Assembly: GCF_004114425.1 (NCBI RefSeq)
Contig: NZ_RDQF01000033.1
Location: 16,837 to 80,836 of the forward strand
Direction of reading: 5' to 3'
Length of the DNA: 64,000 nt
Source of the DNA: Bradyrhizobium vignae
GTDB taxonomy: Bacteria > Pseudomonadota > Alphaproteobacteria > Rhizobiales > Xanthobacteraceae
A model generated the notes under the pieces. That model did no database searches and was not told the DNA's origin. It saw only the letters and a list, made by a program, of their open reading frames with translations. The translations under genes were made by a program, and so were the position numbers. This document shows, piece by piece, positions 43,048 to 52,500 of the stretch (position 1 is its first letter; each line of letters starts with the position of its first letter).

Positions 43048-44028
43048 TTGGCTACGCGACTGAAGATCGGCACCCGCAAGAGCGCCATGGCGCTGGCACA
43101 GACGGACGAGATCGCGCGCCGCCTGACCGCCGCCGTGCCGGGTCTCGACGTCGAGATCGTCAAGTTCGACACCACGGGCGATCTGGACCAGACCAGCAAG
43201 CTGCTGCCACATGGCGGCAAGGGCGGCGCTTTCGTGGCGCAGATCCGCGCCGCCGTGCTCTCGGGCGAATTGCAGGCGGCGATGCATTCGCTGAAGGACA
43301 TGCCGGGCAACGAGGACACGCCCGGCCTCGTCATCGGCGCCACGCTGTCGCGCGATCCGCCGAGCGACGCGCTGGTGCTGCGCGATGGCGTAACGCTGGA
43401 GGCGCTGCGTCAGTCGCGCGGCAAGGGTTTTAAGATCGGCACCAACGCCGTGCGCCGGGCGGCTTATGCACGGCGGTTGTTCCCGGAGGTGGAAGTGATC
43501 CATTTCCGTGGCGCCGCCGACACCCGCGTGCGAAAACTCGACAACGGTGAGAAGCAGCGCCTGCCGGATGGCGGTGCGGTGGGGCCGGCAGATGCGCTGA
43601 TCATGGCGCGTTCGGGCCTCGATCGCGTCGGTCTGTCGAGCCGCATTGCGCACGAATTCACCGCGGCGGAGATGCTGCCGGCGGCGGGGCAGGGCATCGT
43701 CGCGGTCGAATGCGCGGCGCGGGACTGGCAGACGCGACAAATTCTGTCATCGATCGACGATCCCTTGGCCCACGCCTCAGCCGATGCCGAGCGCGAGGTG
43801 CTGTGGGTGCTCAACGGTCATTGCAATTCGCCGGTGGCGGGCTTCTCGACCATATCAGGCGATCAGATGTCGCTCACCGCCTCGGTGCTCGACCTCTCCG
43901 GCAACACCATCATCGAAGCTTCGTGCACGGGCCCGGCCAATCGCCCGCGCGAGCTCGGCCGTGCGGTAGGGCTCGATCTGCTGGTGAAGGGTGCGGCGGA
44001 GATCATCGAGCGCAGCCGCCCGCGCTGA
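43048..44028 (+). CDS. hemC: Hydroxymethylbilane synthase (HemC-type)
   Basis: 326 residues starting at TTG with AAGGA upstream. KIGTRKSAMALAQTDEIARR and HSLKDMP with D84, the residue number of the catalytic Asp in E. coli, are followed by GTNAVRRA, RGAADTRVRKLDNGE and LPAAGQGIVAVEC. The dipyrromethane cofactor cysteine is C259 in NGHCNSPVAG, where most family members have GGC. The enzyme joins four porphobilinogens into the tetrapyrrole precursor. The sequence is divergent, with a short insertion (KQRLPDGGAVGP), and may be a second copy. It is convergent with hemE. Confidence 0.85.
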   Translation: MATRLKIGTRKSAMALAQTDEIARRLTAAVPGLDVEIVKFDTTGDLDQTSKLLPHGGKGGAFVAQIRAAVLSGELQAAMHSLKDMPGNEDTPGLVIGATLSRDPPSDALVLRDGVTLEALRQSRGKGFKIGTNAVRRAAYARRLFPEVEVIHFRGAADTRVRKLDNGEKQRLPDGGAVGPADALIMARSGLDRVGLSSRIAHEFTAAEMLPAAGQGIVAVECAARDWQTRQILSSIDDPLAHASADAEREVLWVLNGHCNSPVAGFSTISGDQMSLTASVLDLSGNTIIEASCTGPANRPRELGRAVGLDLLVKGAAEIIERSRPR

Positions 44029-44425
44029 CGCGCTTTCCGCGACCGCCGTCGTCATTGCGAGCGCAGCGAAGTAATCCAGACTGCTACCCGCGGAAAGATT
44101 CTGGATTTGCTTCGCTGAGCCCGTCATCGGGCCGCGCTTCGCGTGGACCCGCTGGCTCGCAATGACTGGTGTGATGAGGAGCCGTCGTCTAACCCGCTGC
44201 ACCAAGAGCCGGTTGGCACGCTGGCCTTTCTCGAAGCGGGGCAGCGGCGCGATGATGCCATACTGCTCCTGTTTTGCCCGACGAGTCAAACCTCGGCGCG
44301 ATCTGGTGCGATGACGTCTCATCTGATTTCAGCGCGCGCTAAGTCATTGATCGGGCGTGGTCTCTCTACTGTGCATGGGGTTGTTTTCGCACTTTTTTGT
44401 TTGCGCCTCCCGAGAGGCGGAAAGA
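44029..44425. other. Convergent intergenic region
   Basis: About 400 bases between the stop codons of hemC and hemE. It holds the TCATTGCGAG repeat at 44051-44166 and a 16-base hairpin (CGCCTC CCGA GAGGCG, 44404-44419). No supported gene. A stretch reading TGCATGGGGTTGTTTTCGCA is one I associate with other Bradyrhizobium spacers. Confidence 0.5.
44051..44166. repeat. Intergenic repeat, GTCATTGCGAGCGCAGCGAA family
   Basis: Opens with GTCATTGCGAGCGCAGCGAA and closes with the near-inverse GCTGGCTCGCAATGAC. The inner arms are AATCCAGA and TCTGGATT. About 38 extra bases sit between GCTTCGCTGAG and the closing arm, so this copy is interrupted. Confidence 0.7.
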
Positions 44426-45460
44426 TCATCCCCGCACCCGCTTGATCATCTGCTCGACATGAGCGATCGGCGTCTCCGGCTGGATGCCATGGCCGAGATT
44501 GAAGATCAGCCGCCCTTGCGCAAAATTGGCCAGCACGTCGTCGACCGCGCGGTCGAGCGCGGCGCCGCCTGTGATCAGCACCAGCGGATCGAGATTGCCC
44601 TGCACCGCGACCTTGCTCTGCACGCGCTCGCGGATGAAGGCCGGCTCCGCGGTCCAGTCGATGCTGACGCCGTTGACGCCGGTTGCCTCGACGTAAGCGG
44701 GCAGCAGCGCGCCGGCCCCGCGCGGAAAGCCGACGATCTTCGCATCCGGCACCTTCGCACGCACGCCCGCCACGATGCGCCGCGTCGGTTCGCTCGACCA
44801 GCGCGCGAACTCGGTTGGTGGCAACACGCCGGCCCAGGTGTCGAAGATCTGTAACGCGTCGGCACCGGCGGCGAGCTGCGCCAGCAGATATTCGATCGAG
44901 CTGTCGACCAGCACGTCGATGATTTTGGAGAATGCCTCGGGATGCCGGTACGCCATCATCCGGGCCGGCGCCTGGTCCGGCGTGCCGTGGCCGGCGACCA
45001 TGTAGGTCGCCACCGTCCACGGCGCCCCGCAGAAGCCGATCAGCGCGGTCCTGGGATCTAGCGCGTCGCGCACGATCTTCAGTGCATCGAACACCGGTTG
45101 AAGCTTGCCGAGATCAGCGCGCGGCGCCAGCGTCGCGACCTTTGCCGGATCGTCGAGCGGCTCGAGCCGCGGGCCCTCGCCGACCTCGAACCGCACCGAG
45201 CGTCCGAGCGCATAGGGGATCACGAGGATGTCCGAGAAGATGATCGCCGCGTCGAAGCCGAATCTGCGGACCGGTTGCAGCGTGACCTCGGCGGCAAGCT
45301 CTGGATTGAAGCAGAGATCGAGGAAGCCGCCGGCCTTGGCGCGCACTTCGCGATATTCCGGCAAGTAGCGCCCGGCCTGACGCATCATCCATGTCGGCGG
45401 GACGGTCTGGCGCTGGCCGGAGAGCACGTCGATGAAAGGCTTTTTTGCAGACTGGGGCAC
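44426..45460 (-). CDS. hemE: Uroporphyrinogen decarboxylase
   Basis: 344 residues from a GTG at 45460. Signature 1 is PPTWMMRQAGRYLPEYREVR, which carries the catalytic arginines; the conserved Asp lies in IIFSDILVIPYALG, and signature 2 is GFCGAPWTVATYMVAGHG. FDTWAGVL and FNLGHGIQPETP complete the family set. It removes four carboxyls from uroporphyrinogen III to give coproporphyrinogen III, two steps after HemC. The pairing with a HemC-type gene, convergent and not in an operon, is notable. Confidence 0.94.
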   Translation of the reverse strand: MPQSAKKPFIDVLSGQRQTVPPTWMMRQAGRYLPEYREVRAKAGGFLDLCFNPELAAEVTLQPVRRFGFDAAIIFSDILVIPYALGRSVRFEVGEGPRLEPLDDPAKVATLAPRADLGKLQPVFDALKIVRDALDPRTALIGFCGAPWTVATYMVAGHGTPDQAPARMMAYRHPEAFSKIIDVLVDSSIEYLLAQLAAGADALQIFDTWAGVLPPTEFARWSSEPTRRIVAGVRAKVPDAKIVGFPRGAGALLPAYVEATGVNGVSIDWTAEPAFIRERVQSKVAVQGNLDPLVLITGGAALDRAVDDVLANFAQGRLIFNLGHGIQPETPIAHVEQMIKRVRG

Positions 45461-45570
45461 GAACTGTCCTGATGCAGATTTGAGGTTCCTGATACACCGC
45501 CAAAGGCCCGAGCGGAACAGGGGAACCGAGGCAAATGCGCCGCGTTGACCGGCGAATGGAGGAGGATCTC

Positions 45571-45786
45571 ATGGCTCAGACATTCAATCCCGCCCCGCAC
45601 GACAAGCACGCCGAAGATCTGCGCGAGGCGCTCGCTGCCGATCGCAATGCCAAGCTCGACGCCGGGCTGAAGGATACGTTCCCGGCTTCAGATCCCGTAA
45701 GCGCCGCACAGCCGACGCCTTCGAAGGCCGATGCGGATGCCGAGCATTCCTCATTCTGGGACAAGGTTAAGGCCATCTTCAGCTAG
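45571..45786 (+). CDS. Small conserved alphaproteobacterial protein
   Basis: 71 residues from the ATG at 45571, with a very strong site (GGAGGAGGAT). The motif LDAGLKDTFPASDPVSAAQP is a hallmark of a small soluble family that I know from alphaproteobacteria, but its function is not known. The C-terminus FWDKVKAIF is amphipathic. Divergent from hemE, with 110 bases between. Confidence 0.8.
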   Translation: MAQTFNPAPHDKHAEDLREALAADRNAKLDAGLKDTFPASDPVSAAQPTPSKADADAEHSSFWDKVKAIFS

Positions 45787-45958
45787 CAGCATCGCGCGCC
45801 GGACTCCGATAGGCGTGCTAATGTCTTGTTAGCGATGCCTGGATCATTGCGTCCGTAAGACTACTGGAAACGGGGGAGTCGCCGCGTATTCCGGTCGTGA
45901 TTTCAGACTTCAATAACACAAGCGGCAGAGTCTCCCGTCGATCGGAGAACCCTGCCGC

Positions 45959-47862
45959 ATGAGCGCTGTTACCCAACGAGCCGGATGGAGCCGTCTGCCG
46001 CTGCGCGCGGCGGCTTTCGTCGTGCTGACCTGCGCGACCATCCTCGGCGTCAGCGGTTGGCGCGAATGGGCGGCACGCGACGCGGTCCTCAAGGCCGCCG
46101 AGGCGGAGATGGCGAACGTCGCCCGTTCGCTGACACAGCATGCCGAGGACAGCCTCGATCTCCTGGACTCCGGCGTCGTCGGCGTGGTCAGCCGGTTGGA
46201 GATGGATGGCACTGGACCGGCCACGATCGCCAAGCTCGGCAACCTCCTCGAAGCGCGCAAAAAGGCGATCGCGCGCATCCACAGCCTCGCCATCATCGAC
46301 GATCAGGGCAACTCGCTGACCTCGCCCGGTACGATCGGCTCGACCTTCAGCGACGATGCGTTCTTCCGATATCACCAGCTCTCGCCGAAGCGCGAGGCCC
46401 ATGTCGGCCGTCCCGTGAAGAGCCTCCTGGACGGCGAGTGGGTCATCACCCTGTCGCGCCGCTTCAACAAGCAGGACGGCAGCTTCGGGGGCGTGGTGCT
46501 CGCGACCACCAGCTCCGGTTATCTCTCGCATTTCTACGAGCAGTTCGAGATCGGCCGCAACAGCGCTGTGGCGCTGATGCACGGCGACGGCCTGATCATC
46601 GCGCGCAATCCCAGCAACGAGACATTCGTCGGACGCAGCGTCTCCGACAAGCCGTTGTTCCGCGAGCCGGATCTGCAACGGCCCAAGGGTGCCTATCATT
46701 TCAAGTCGTCGCTGGACGGTGCCGAGCGCGTCAGCTTCTTCAATCGCAGCAGCCGCTTCCCGCTCCTGCTGCTCGCCACCGTCGCCAAGGACGAGTTGCT
46801 CGCGCCCTGGCGCGCCGCGGCAATCTCCCGCATGCTCTACGTGCTCGCGCTGGTCATGCTGATCGCGGTCATCGGCGGCGTGCTGGTGCGGCAGTTGCAG
46901 CGGGGCCAGCGCATGGCCGTCGCGCTGGCCGAGAAGGAGGCGCATTTCCGCCTGCTCGCCGAAGGCTCCAGCGACATGGTGACGCGCATCGGGCTCGACG
47001 AGCGGCTGCGCTACGTCTCCCCTCCTCGGTCCGCATCGTCGGCTGGCGTCCCGATCAGTTGATCGGCACGCCGGCTCTTGCAGGCATCAATCCGGAGGAT
47101 CTGCCGGAGGTCCAGGCGATCGTCGACGCCATGAAGCGTGGCGAGAAGGAGGAGGCGCGTCTCACCTATCGCAACTCGCACCGGCAGAACGGCGAAATCT
47201 GGCTGGAATCGACCATGCAGGTCACACGCAAGGACAATGGCCGCATCGACGGCGTGGTCGCGATCTCCCGCGACGTCACCGAGCATAAGAAGCTGGAAAC
47301 CAGGCTCGAGACCCTTGCGATCGAGGACAGCCTCACCGGCCTCGCCAATCGCCGCCGCTTCGACGAGCGGCTGAAGGAGGAATGGGCCCGCGCCTATCGC
47401 GACCGCTCCAGCCTTGCTTTGCTGATGATCGATGTGGACCACTTCAAGGCCTACAACGATGAATACGGCCATCCCGCCGGCGATGCCTGCCTGCGCCGGA
47501 TCGCAAAAATCATCGCGGCCGAAACGCAGCGCGCCGGCGATCTGGCGGCGCGCTATGGCGGCGAGGAATTCGCCGTGCTGCTGCCGAACATCGACGCCGC
47601 CAGCTGCGCAGGGGTCGGCGAGCGGATCCGCAGCGCGATTCACGAGGCCGGCCTCGTTCATCGCACCAATCTGGCGGCCGGATGCGTCACCGCCTCGATC
47701 GGCGGCGCGACCTGCCGGCCGGTGCTGGAGCGCACGGCGGGGGTGGCCTCGCTGGTCGAAGCTGCCGACCGGGCGCTCTACGCCGCCAAGGACGCAGGCC
47801 GCGACCGCCTGGTGATGTCGGGTGAGGTGGCCAGCGTGATGCTCAAGGCGTCTGGTCAATAA
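45959..47862 (+). pseudogene. Diguanylate cyclase with Cache, PAS and GGDEF domains, frameshifted
   Basis: The first frame (45959 to a stop at 47062) has a membrane segment near residues 15-33, a Cache-like sensor and a second membrane segment near 283-303, then PAS start LAEGSSDMVTRIG. After RLRYVSP the frame breaks at about 47018-47024; sequence expected there (SVRIVGWRPDQLIG) continues in the next frame to 47862, through the PAS end and a GGDEF domain with intact YGGEEFAVLLP. One base is missing relative to an intact reading (CCCCTCC where CCCCGTCC would fit). Either a real mutation that separates sensor from cyclase or a sequencing error. Confidence 0.82.
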
Positions 47863-47910
47863 GCCGCCCTGAGTCCCGGACGCGACGCTGCGTGCCCATG
47901 GCACGAGATC

Positions 47911-48129
47911 TCAATAATGCGGTGGACGCTCGTTGGCAGGTCCCGGCGCGTTTGCCTCGGCCTCCTGGAGCCGCTCATTGAGCTGAGCGATCTGCCGCGT
48001 CAACGCGTCGATCTGCTTCCACTGTGCGGTGATGGTCTGGTTCAACGTCTCGATCGTGTCGTCCTGGTATGCGAGGCGCGTCTCCAGCACGTCGATGCGC
48101 TCGCTCAGCGTCTTGATCTCATTCGTCAC
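47911..48129 (-). CDS. slyX: SlyX-like coiled-coil protein
   Basis: 72 residues from a GTG at 48129. Nearly all of it is one coiled coil: IKTLSERIDVLETRLAYQDD and then IETLNQTITAQWKQIDALTR, with a PPHY C-terminus. Size, heptads and the terminal PPHY are those of SlyX proteins, whose function is not settled. Its start overlaps the end of trhO by 11 bases, so translation is probably coupled. Confidence 0.85.
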   Translation of the reverse strand: MTNEIKTLSERIDVLETRLAYQDDTIETLNQTITAQWKQIDALTRQIAQLNERLQEAEANAPGPANERPPHY

Positions 48130-48901
48130 GGCCGTGCCCCAATTCCTGTTCGCGCAGGCCCCGTTCGCGCAAGCCGTGGCCGAGCGCCACGCGCTCGTCG
48201 AACACGAAGCACTCGCCGCGCCAGCGGCTCTCCGTCTCCGGCACCTCCTCGAGATATTTGAGGATGCCGCCCTTGAGGTGATAGACCTCGGCAAAACCGC
48301 GGGCGAGCAGATGCGCGCTCGCCTTCTCGCAGCGGATGCCGCCGGTGCAGAACATCGCGATCCTGCGGTGCCGCGCCGGATCGAGGCTGGCTGCGGCAAA
48401 ATCCTTGAACTGGCCAAAGCTCTTGATGCCGGGGTCGACCGCGCCCTCGAATGTCCCCATGGCCACCTCGAAGGCGTTGCGGGTGTCGAGCAGCAGCGTG
48501 TCGGGCGTCGCAATCAGCGCGTTCCACTCGGCGGCATCGACATAGGTGCCCACTTGGCGGGCCGGGTCGGCAGTCTCGTCGCCGAGCGTGACGATCTCCT
48601 TCTTGAGCCGCACCTTGAGGCGCCCGAACGGCATCGCTTCCGCAGTCGAGAATTTCAATTCGAGATTGTCGAGCCGGCCGCCGAACATGTTGCCGTGTGC
48701 GAGCTCGCTGGCGAAGGCGTCGATCGCCTCCGGCGCACCGGCGACCGTGCCGTTGATGCCCTCCTGCGCCAGCAACACGCTGCCCTTCAGATGAAGGCCA
48801 GCGCAGAACGCGCGCAGCGGCTCGCGCAGCTCGCGGTAATCGGGGAGGGCGACGAATTGATAGAAGGCCGCGACCCTGGTTGTCGAATTCCGATCAGACA
48901 T
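48119..48901 (-). CDS. trhO: tRNA uridine-34 hydroxylase, rhodanese-type (TrhO)
   Basis: 260 residues from the ATG at 48901; the longer frame is rejected because it adds low-complexity sequence. N-terminal UPF0176-type domain: AAFYQFVALPDYRELREPLR and GSVLLAQEGINGTVAG. The C-terminal rhodanese domain has LLLDTRNAFEVAMGTFEGAV and catalytic C185 in MFCTGGIRCEKA. TrhO (YceA) makes 5-hydroxyuridine at the wobble base of some tRNAs. Divergent from gamma-glutamyltransferase; slyX follows with an overlap. Confidence 0.9.
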   Translation of the reverse strand: MSDRNSTTRVAAFYQFVALPDYRELREPLRAFCAGLHLKGSVLLAQEGINGTVAGAPEAIDAFASELAHGNMFGGRLDNLELKFSTAEAMPFGRLKVRLKKEIVTLGDETADPARQVGTYVDAAEWNALIATPDTLLLDTRNAFEVAMGTFEGAVDPGIKSFGQFKDFAAASLDPARHRRIAMFCTGGIRCEKASAHLLARGFAEVYHLKGGILKYLEEVPETESRWRGECFVFDERVALGHGLRERGLREQELGHGRDE

Positions 48902-49095
48902 GGCGGCTCGTTTAGCAGGCGGCGGCCCTCCGGAAAACCCGCACGGCGGTTTGCCTCGAAAATCCATACGCCCAGCGGATGGCAGCCATTTGCCTGGTAT
49001 GCCAGCATTGCCCCGCCGGGCGGGAATGTGTCATGTAGACGCGGTTTTCGAGATGGCGCGCACCCGCGCCGATGGCCAAGAGAGCAAGACATTCG

Positions 49096-50682
49096 ATGAG
49101 AAACTTTCATTTCCCCGGCAGGTCCACGGTCCATGCCACCAACGCGATGGTGGCGACCTCGCATCCGCAGGCGTCGCTCGCCGCGATCGAGGTGCTCCGT
49201 GAGGGCGGCACGGCGGTGGACGCGGCTGTCGCGGGCTCGGCCCTGCTCGGCGTGATCGAGCCGCAATCGACTGGCATCGGCGGCGACTGCTTTGCGCTGA
49301 TCCAGCCGCGCGGCGAGGGCAAGATCGTCGCCTATAACGGCTCCGGCCGCGCGCCCAAGGCGGCGAATGCCGACTGGTATCTCGAGCGCAAGATCAACTC
49401 CGTGCCGCTGACCTCGGCCCATGCGGTCTCGATCCCCGGTGTGATCGACGCCTTCGCGACCGTGCTGCGCGACCACGGCAAGTTCGGTTTCGACCGCCTG
49501 CTCCAGCCCGCGATCAAGGCGGCCGAGGAGGGCTATGTCGTCGCGCCCCGCATCGCCTTCGACTGGAAGAACCAGTTCGAGAAGCTGAAGAACGGCACCA
49601 ACACCGTGCGCTACCTGCTGCCCGGCGGCAAGCCGCCGGTGGCCGGCGACATCATCCGCCAGGTCGAACTCGGCAAGACGCTGCGCGCGATCGCCAAGAA
49701 CGGCCGCGACGCCTTCTACAAGGGTGAGATCGCGGAGGATATGGTCGAGACGCTGCGCGGCATCGGCGGCCTGCACACGCTCGACGATTTCGCCGCGCAC
49801 ACGACCGAAGTGACCACGCCGATCGGTACCATGTACAAGGGTTACGACGTCTGGCAGTGCCCGCCGAACGGCCCGGGCGTCACCGCGCTCTTGATGCTCA
49901 ACATACTGTCGCGCTTCGACCTGACCAAGTACGCGCCCGTCAGCGTCGAGCGCTTCCATCTCGAGGCGGAAGCCGCGCGCATCGCCTACATGAACCGCGA
50001 GATGCACGTCGCCTCTCCCGAGCACATGAAGATCAATGTCGCCGAGATGCTCGAGAAGGGCTTTGCCAACGAGTACATCAGCAAGATCCGCATGGACGGC
50101 ATGCTCGACCTGCCGAACGTCGCGCCGCCGATGAACCCCTCGACCATCTACATCACGGTGGTGGACAAGGACCGCAACGTCTGCTCGTTCATCAACTCGG
50201 TCGCGCATTCCTTCGGCTCGGCGATCGTCTCGAACAAGACCGGCGTCTTGTTCCAGAACCGCGCCGGCGGTTTCCGCATCCAGCCCGGTCATCCCAACTG
50301 CATCGAAGGTGGCAAGCGCCCGCTGCACACGATCATGCCGGGCCTGCTCACCAAGGGTGGCCGTTCCACCATGTCCTTCGCAGTGATGGGCGGCCAGTAC
50401 CAGCCGACCGGCCAGACTCATCTGCTGACCAACATGCTCGATTACGGCTGCGACGTGCAGGAGGCGATCGACATGCCGCGCGGCCTGCACTACGAGGGGC
50501 AATACCAGCTCGAGGACAGCGTGCCGGCTGCGATTGTCGAAGGTTTGAAGAAGCTCGGCCACAAGACCACCAGCGTTGTCGGCCCGCTCGGCGGCGCCCA
50601 GGCGATCTGGATCGACTGGGACAAGGGCACGCTCACCGGCGGCTCCGATCCGCGCAAGGACGGCTGCGCGCTCGGCTATTGA
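49096..50682 (+). CDS. ggt: Gamma-glutamyltransferase family protein
   Basis: 528 residues from the ATG at 49096. The Ntn-hydrolase precursor fold is shown by NAMVATSHPQASLAAIEVLR, GGTAVDAAVAGSALLGVIEP and STGIGGDCFALI. The likely autocatalytic nucleophile is T350 in NPSTIYITVVDKDRN, where a Tyr replaces the usual His two places on. GGSD occurs near the C-terminus. No signal peptide is seen, unlike periplasmic Ggt, so this may be a cytoplasmic family member that handles gamma-glutamyl or related amides. The substrate is uncertain. Confidence 0.85.
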   Translation: MRNFHFPGRSTVHATNAMVATSHPQASLAAIEVLREGGTAVDAAVAGSALLGVIEPQSTGIGGDCFALIQPRGEGKIVAYNGSGRAPKAANADWYLERKINSVPLTSAHAVSIPGVIDAFATVLRDHGKFGFDRLLQPAIKAAEEGYVVAPRIAFDWKNQFEKLKNGTNTVRYLLPGGKPPVAGDIIRQVELGKTLRAIAKNGRDAFYKGEIAEDMVETLRGIGGLHTLDDFAAHTTEVTTPIGTMYKGYDVWQCPPNGPGVTALLMLNILSRFDLTKYAPVSVERFHLEAEAARIAYMNREMHVASPEHMKINVAEMLEKGFANEYISKIRMDGMLDLPNVAPPMNPSTIYITVVDKDRNVCSFINSVAHSFGSAIVSNKTGVLFQNRAGGFRIQPGHPNCIEGGKRPLHTIMPGLLTKGGRSTMSFAVMGGQYQPTGQTHLLTNMLDYGCDVQEAIDMPRGLHYEGQYQLEDSVPAAIVEGLKKLGHKTTSVVGPLGGAQAIWIDWDKGTLTGGSDPRKDGCALGY

Positions 50683-50739
50683 GCTCGCGCGGGGTTCCGC
50701 GCACGAGATCAGGACGCGCGATCAGGAAAAGTTGACGAG

Positions 50740-50770
50740 GGGCGGCGCGGCATTTGCAGCGCCGCCCTTT
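50740..50770 (+). terminator. Terminator after ggt
   Basis: A perfect 9-bp GC stem (GGGCGGCGC / GCGCCGCCC, 50740-50748 and 50759-50767) with a ten-base loop, followed by TTTCT. It lies 58 bases past the stop. Confidence 0.75.
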
Positions 50771-50862
50771 CTCGTTCGGAACTGCACTCATTGCTCCAAG
50801 TTATGCGGCGATGAGCGGTGCAGGCGTGCGCTGCTTTTCTCGATAGCGGCGGAGGCCGGCCC

Positions 50863-51477
50863 ATGTCCGACAAATCAAGTTCCCGACCATCTGGATTCGA
50901 TCGGCGCGCCTTCATGGCCGGGGCCGCCGGAAGTGTGCTGGTTCCGATGACGGCGCGCGCGGCCGCGCAGGATGCAAATGCGCCCCTCGCGCAGGATCCG
51001 TCGCTTCCCGTTGAGGTCACGCTGCGGGTGAACGGCGAGGACAAGCACCTGAGCCTCGACGCACGCACCACGGTGCTCGATGCGCTGCGTGAACATCTCA
51101 AGCTCACCGGCAGCAAGAAGGGTTGCGACCACGGCCAGTGCGGCGCGTGCACGGTGCTGATCGATGATCGCCGGGTGGTATCGTGCCTGACGCTGGCGGT
51201 CGCCGCCGAAGGGCAGGAGATCACGACGATCGAGGGCCTCGCCACCGACGACCGCCTGCATCCGATGCAGCAGGCCTTCATCGACAACGACGCATTCCAG
51301 TGCGGCTACTGCACGCCTGGCCAGATCATGTCCGCCGTGGCGTGCGTGAAGGAGGGGCATGCGGGAAACGAGGCCGACATCCGCGAATATATGAGCGGCA
51401 ACATCTGCCGCTGCGCCGCCTACCCCAACATCGTCGCCGCCGTGAAGCAGGCCGCGCCCGAGATCATGAAAGGCTAG
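50863..51477 (+). CDS. paoA: Aldehyde oxidoreductase 2Fe-2S subunit (PaoA-like), Tat-exported
   Basis: 204 residues from the ATG at 50863. Twin-arginine signal with R14-R15 in FDRRAFMAGAAGSVLVP. Two 2Fe-2S motifs follow: CDHGQCGACTVLIDD with a later Cys in VVSC, then QCGYCTPGQIMSA and NICRCAAYPNI. This is the small electron-transfer subunit of a periplasmic molybdenum aldehyde dehydrogenase, as in E. coli PaoABC (YagTSR). First gene of a three-gene operon. No PaoD-type chaperone gene is present next to it. Confidence 0.92.
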   Translation: MSDKSSSRPSGFDRRAFMAGAAGSVLVPMTARAAAQDANAPLAQDPSLPVEVTLRVNGEDKHLSLDARTTVLDALREHLKLTGSKKGCDHGQCGACTVLIDDRRVVSCLTLAVAAEGQEITTIEGLATDDRLHPMQQAFIDNDAFQCGYCTPGQIMSAVACVKEGHAGNEADIREYMSGNICRCAAYPNIVAAVKQAAPEIMKG

Positions 51478-51481
51478 GCGC

Positions 51482-52498
51482 ATGCGACCGTTCTTGTATC
51501 AGAGAGCATCAGACTCGAATATGGCCGTGCAGGCGCTCGGCGCCCCAGCGGCCGCCAACAATCCATTGACGAAAGCGACGGCGCAACCGCTTGCCGGCGG
51601 CACCACACTGATCGATTTGATGAAGCTCGATGTGATGCGGCCCGCCACGATCGTCGATATCAATCCGCTGGCGCGCGCCTGGTCGGCGATCGAGCCAGGC
51701 AGTGATGGCTTGCGGCTCGGCGCGCTCGCAAAGATGTCCGACGTGGCCGCCCACGCCGAGATTCAGCGCAGCTATCCGGTGATCGCGGATTCGCTGAAGC
51801 TCGCCGCCAGCGCCCAGCTGCGCAACATGGCGACGCTCGGCGGCAATGTGATGCAGCGGACGCGTTGCAATTACTTCCGCGATGTTTCCTATGAAAACTG
51901 CAACAAGCGCAATCCCGGGTCTGGCTGCGCCGCAATGGACGGCGTCAATCGCATGCATGCGGTGCTCGGTACCTCCGATCAGTGCATCGCGACCTATCCT
52001 GGTGATTTTGCCCAGGCGCTGATCGCGCTGGATGCTACGGTCGAGATCACGGGCAAGGCCGGTACGCGCACGATGCCCTTTGCCCAGTTGCACAAGGCCC
52101 CCGGCGACACGCCTGAGATTGAGACCACGCTTCAGCCTGGCGAGCTGATCTCGGCGTTCTCCATTTCCGGACGCTGGCCGCGCTCGGTGTATCTCAAGGC
52201 GCGCGACCGACAATCTTACGAATTCGCACTCTCATCGGCCGCGATCGCGCTCGATGTGCAGGACGGCACGATCCGGAACGCGCGCGTCGCGCTCGGCGGC
52301 GTCGCCACCGTGCCGTGGCGGGCGCGCGAGGCGGAGGCGCTATTGAAGGGGCAGAAGTTCGATGAAGCGCTGGGACAGCGCGTCGCCGAGGCCGCCTTTG
52401 CGGACGCCCGCGGCCGTCGGCACAACAGCTTCAAGATCGCGCTCGGCAAGCGTGTGGTGGCTCGTGCGCTTCAGCAGGCCGTAACGATGGAGATCTGA
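51482..52498 (+). CDS. paoB: Aldehyde oxidoreductase FAD subunit (PaoB-like)
   Basis: 338 residues, four bases after paoA. FAD-binding motifs are LAGGTTLIDLMKLDVMRP and AQLRNMATLGGNVMQRTRCN. An insertion with cysteines (C at RTRCNYF, ENCNKRNPGSGC and SDQC) matches the extra 4Fe-4S site known from E. coli PaoB. The FAD passes electrons on from the molybdenum centre. The C-terminal CO-dehydrogenase-flavoprotein domain is complete. Confidence 0.92.
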   Translation: MRPFLYQRASDSNMAVQALGAPAAANNPLTKATAQPLAGGTTLIDLMKLDVMRPATIVDINPLARAWSAIEPGSDGLRLGALAKMSDVAAHAEIQRSYPVIADSLKLAASAQLRNMATLGGNVMQRTRCNYFRDVSYENCNKRNPGSGCAAMDGVNRMHAVLGTSDQCIATYPGDFAQALIALDATVEITGKAGTRTMPFAQLHKAPGDTPEIETTLQPGELISAFSISGRWPRSVYLKARDRQSYEFALSSAAIALDVQDGTIRNARVALGGVATVPWRAREAEALLKGQKFDEALGQRVAEAAFADARGRRHNSFKIALGKRVVARALQQAVTMEI

Positions 52499-52500
52499 CC

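Noticed and set aside
43048..44028. HemC-type gene considered decayed
   Set aside because: Catalytic Asp, substrate arginines and a cofactor cysteine are all present and the frame is intact.
44404..44419. Hairpin after hemE as a rho-independent terminator
   Set aside because: On the hemE strand the hairpin is followed by an A-rich run, not a T run.
48787..50562. A 591-codon minus-strand frame opposite ggt
   Set aside because: Shadow of a gene with intact gamma-glutamyltransferase motifs.
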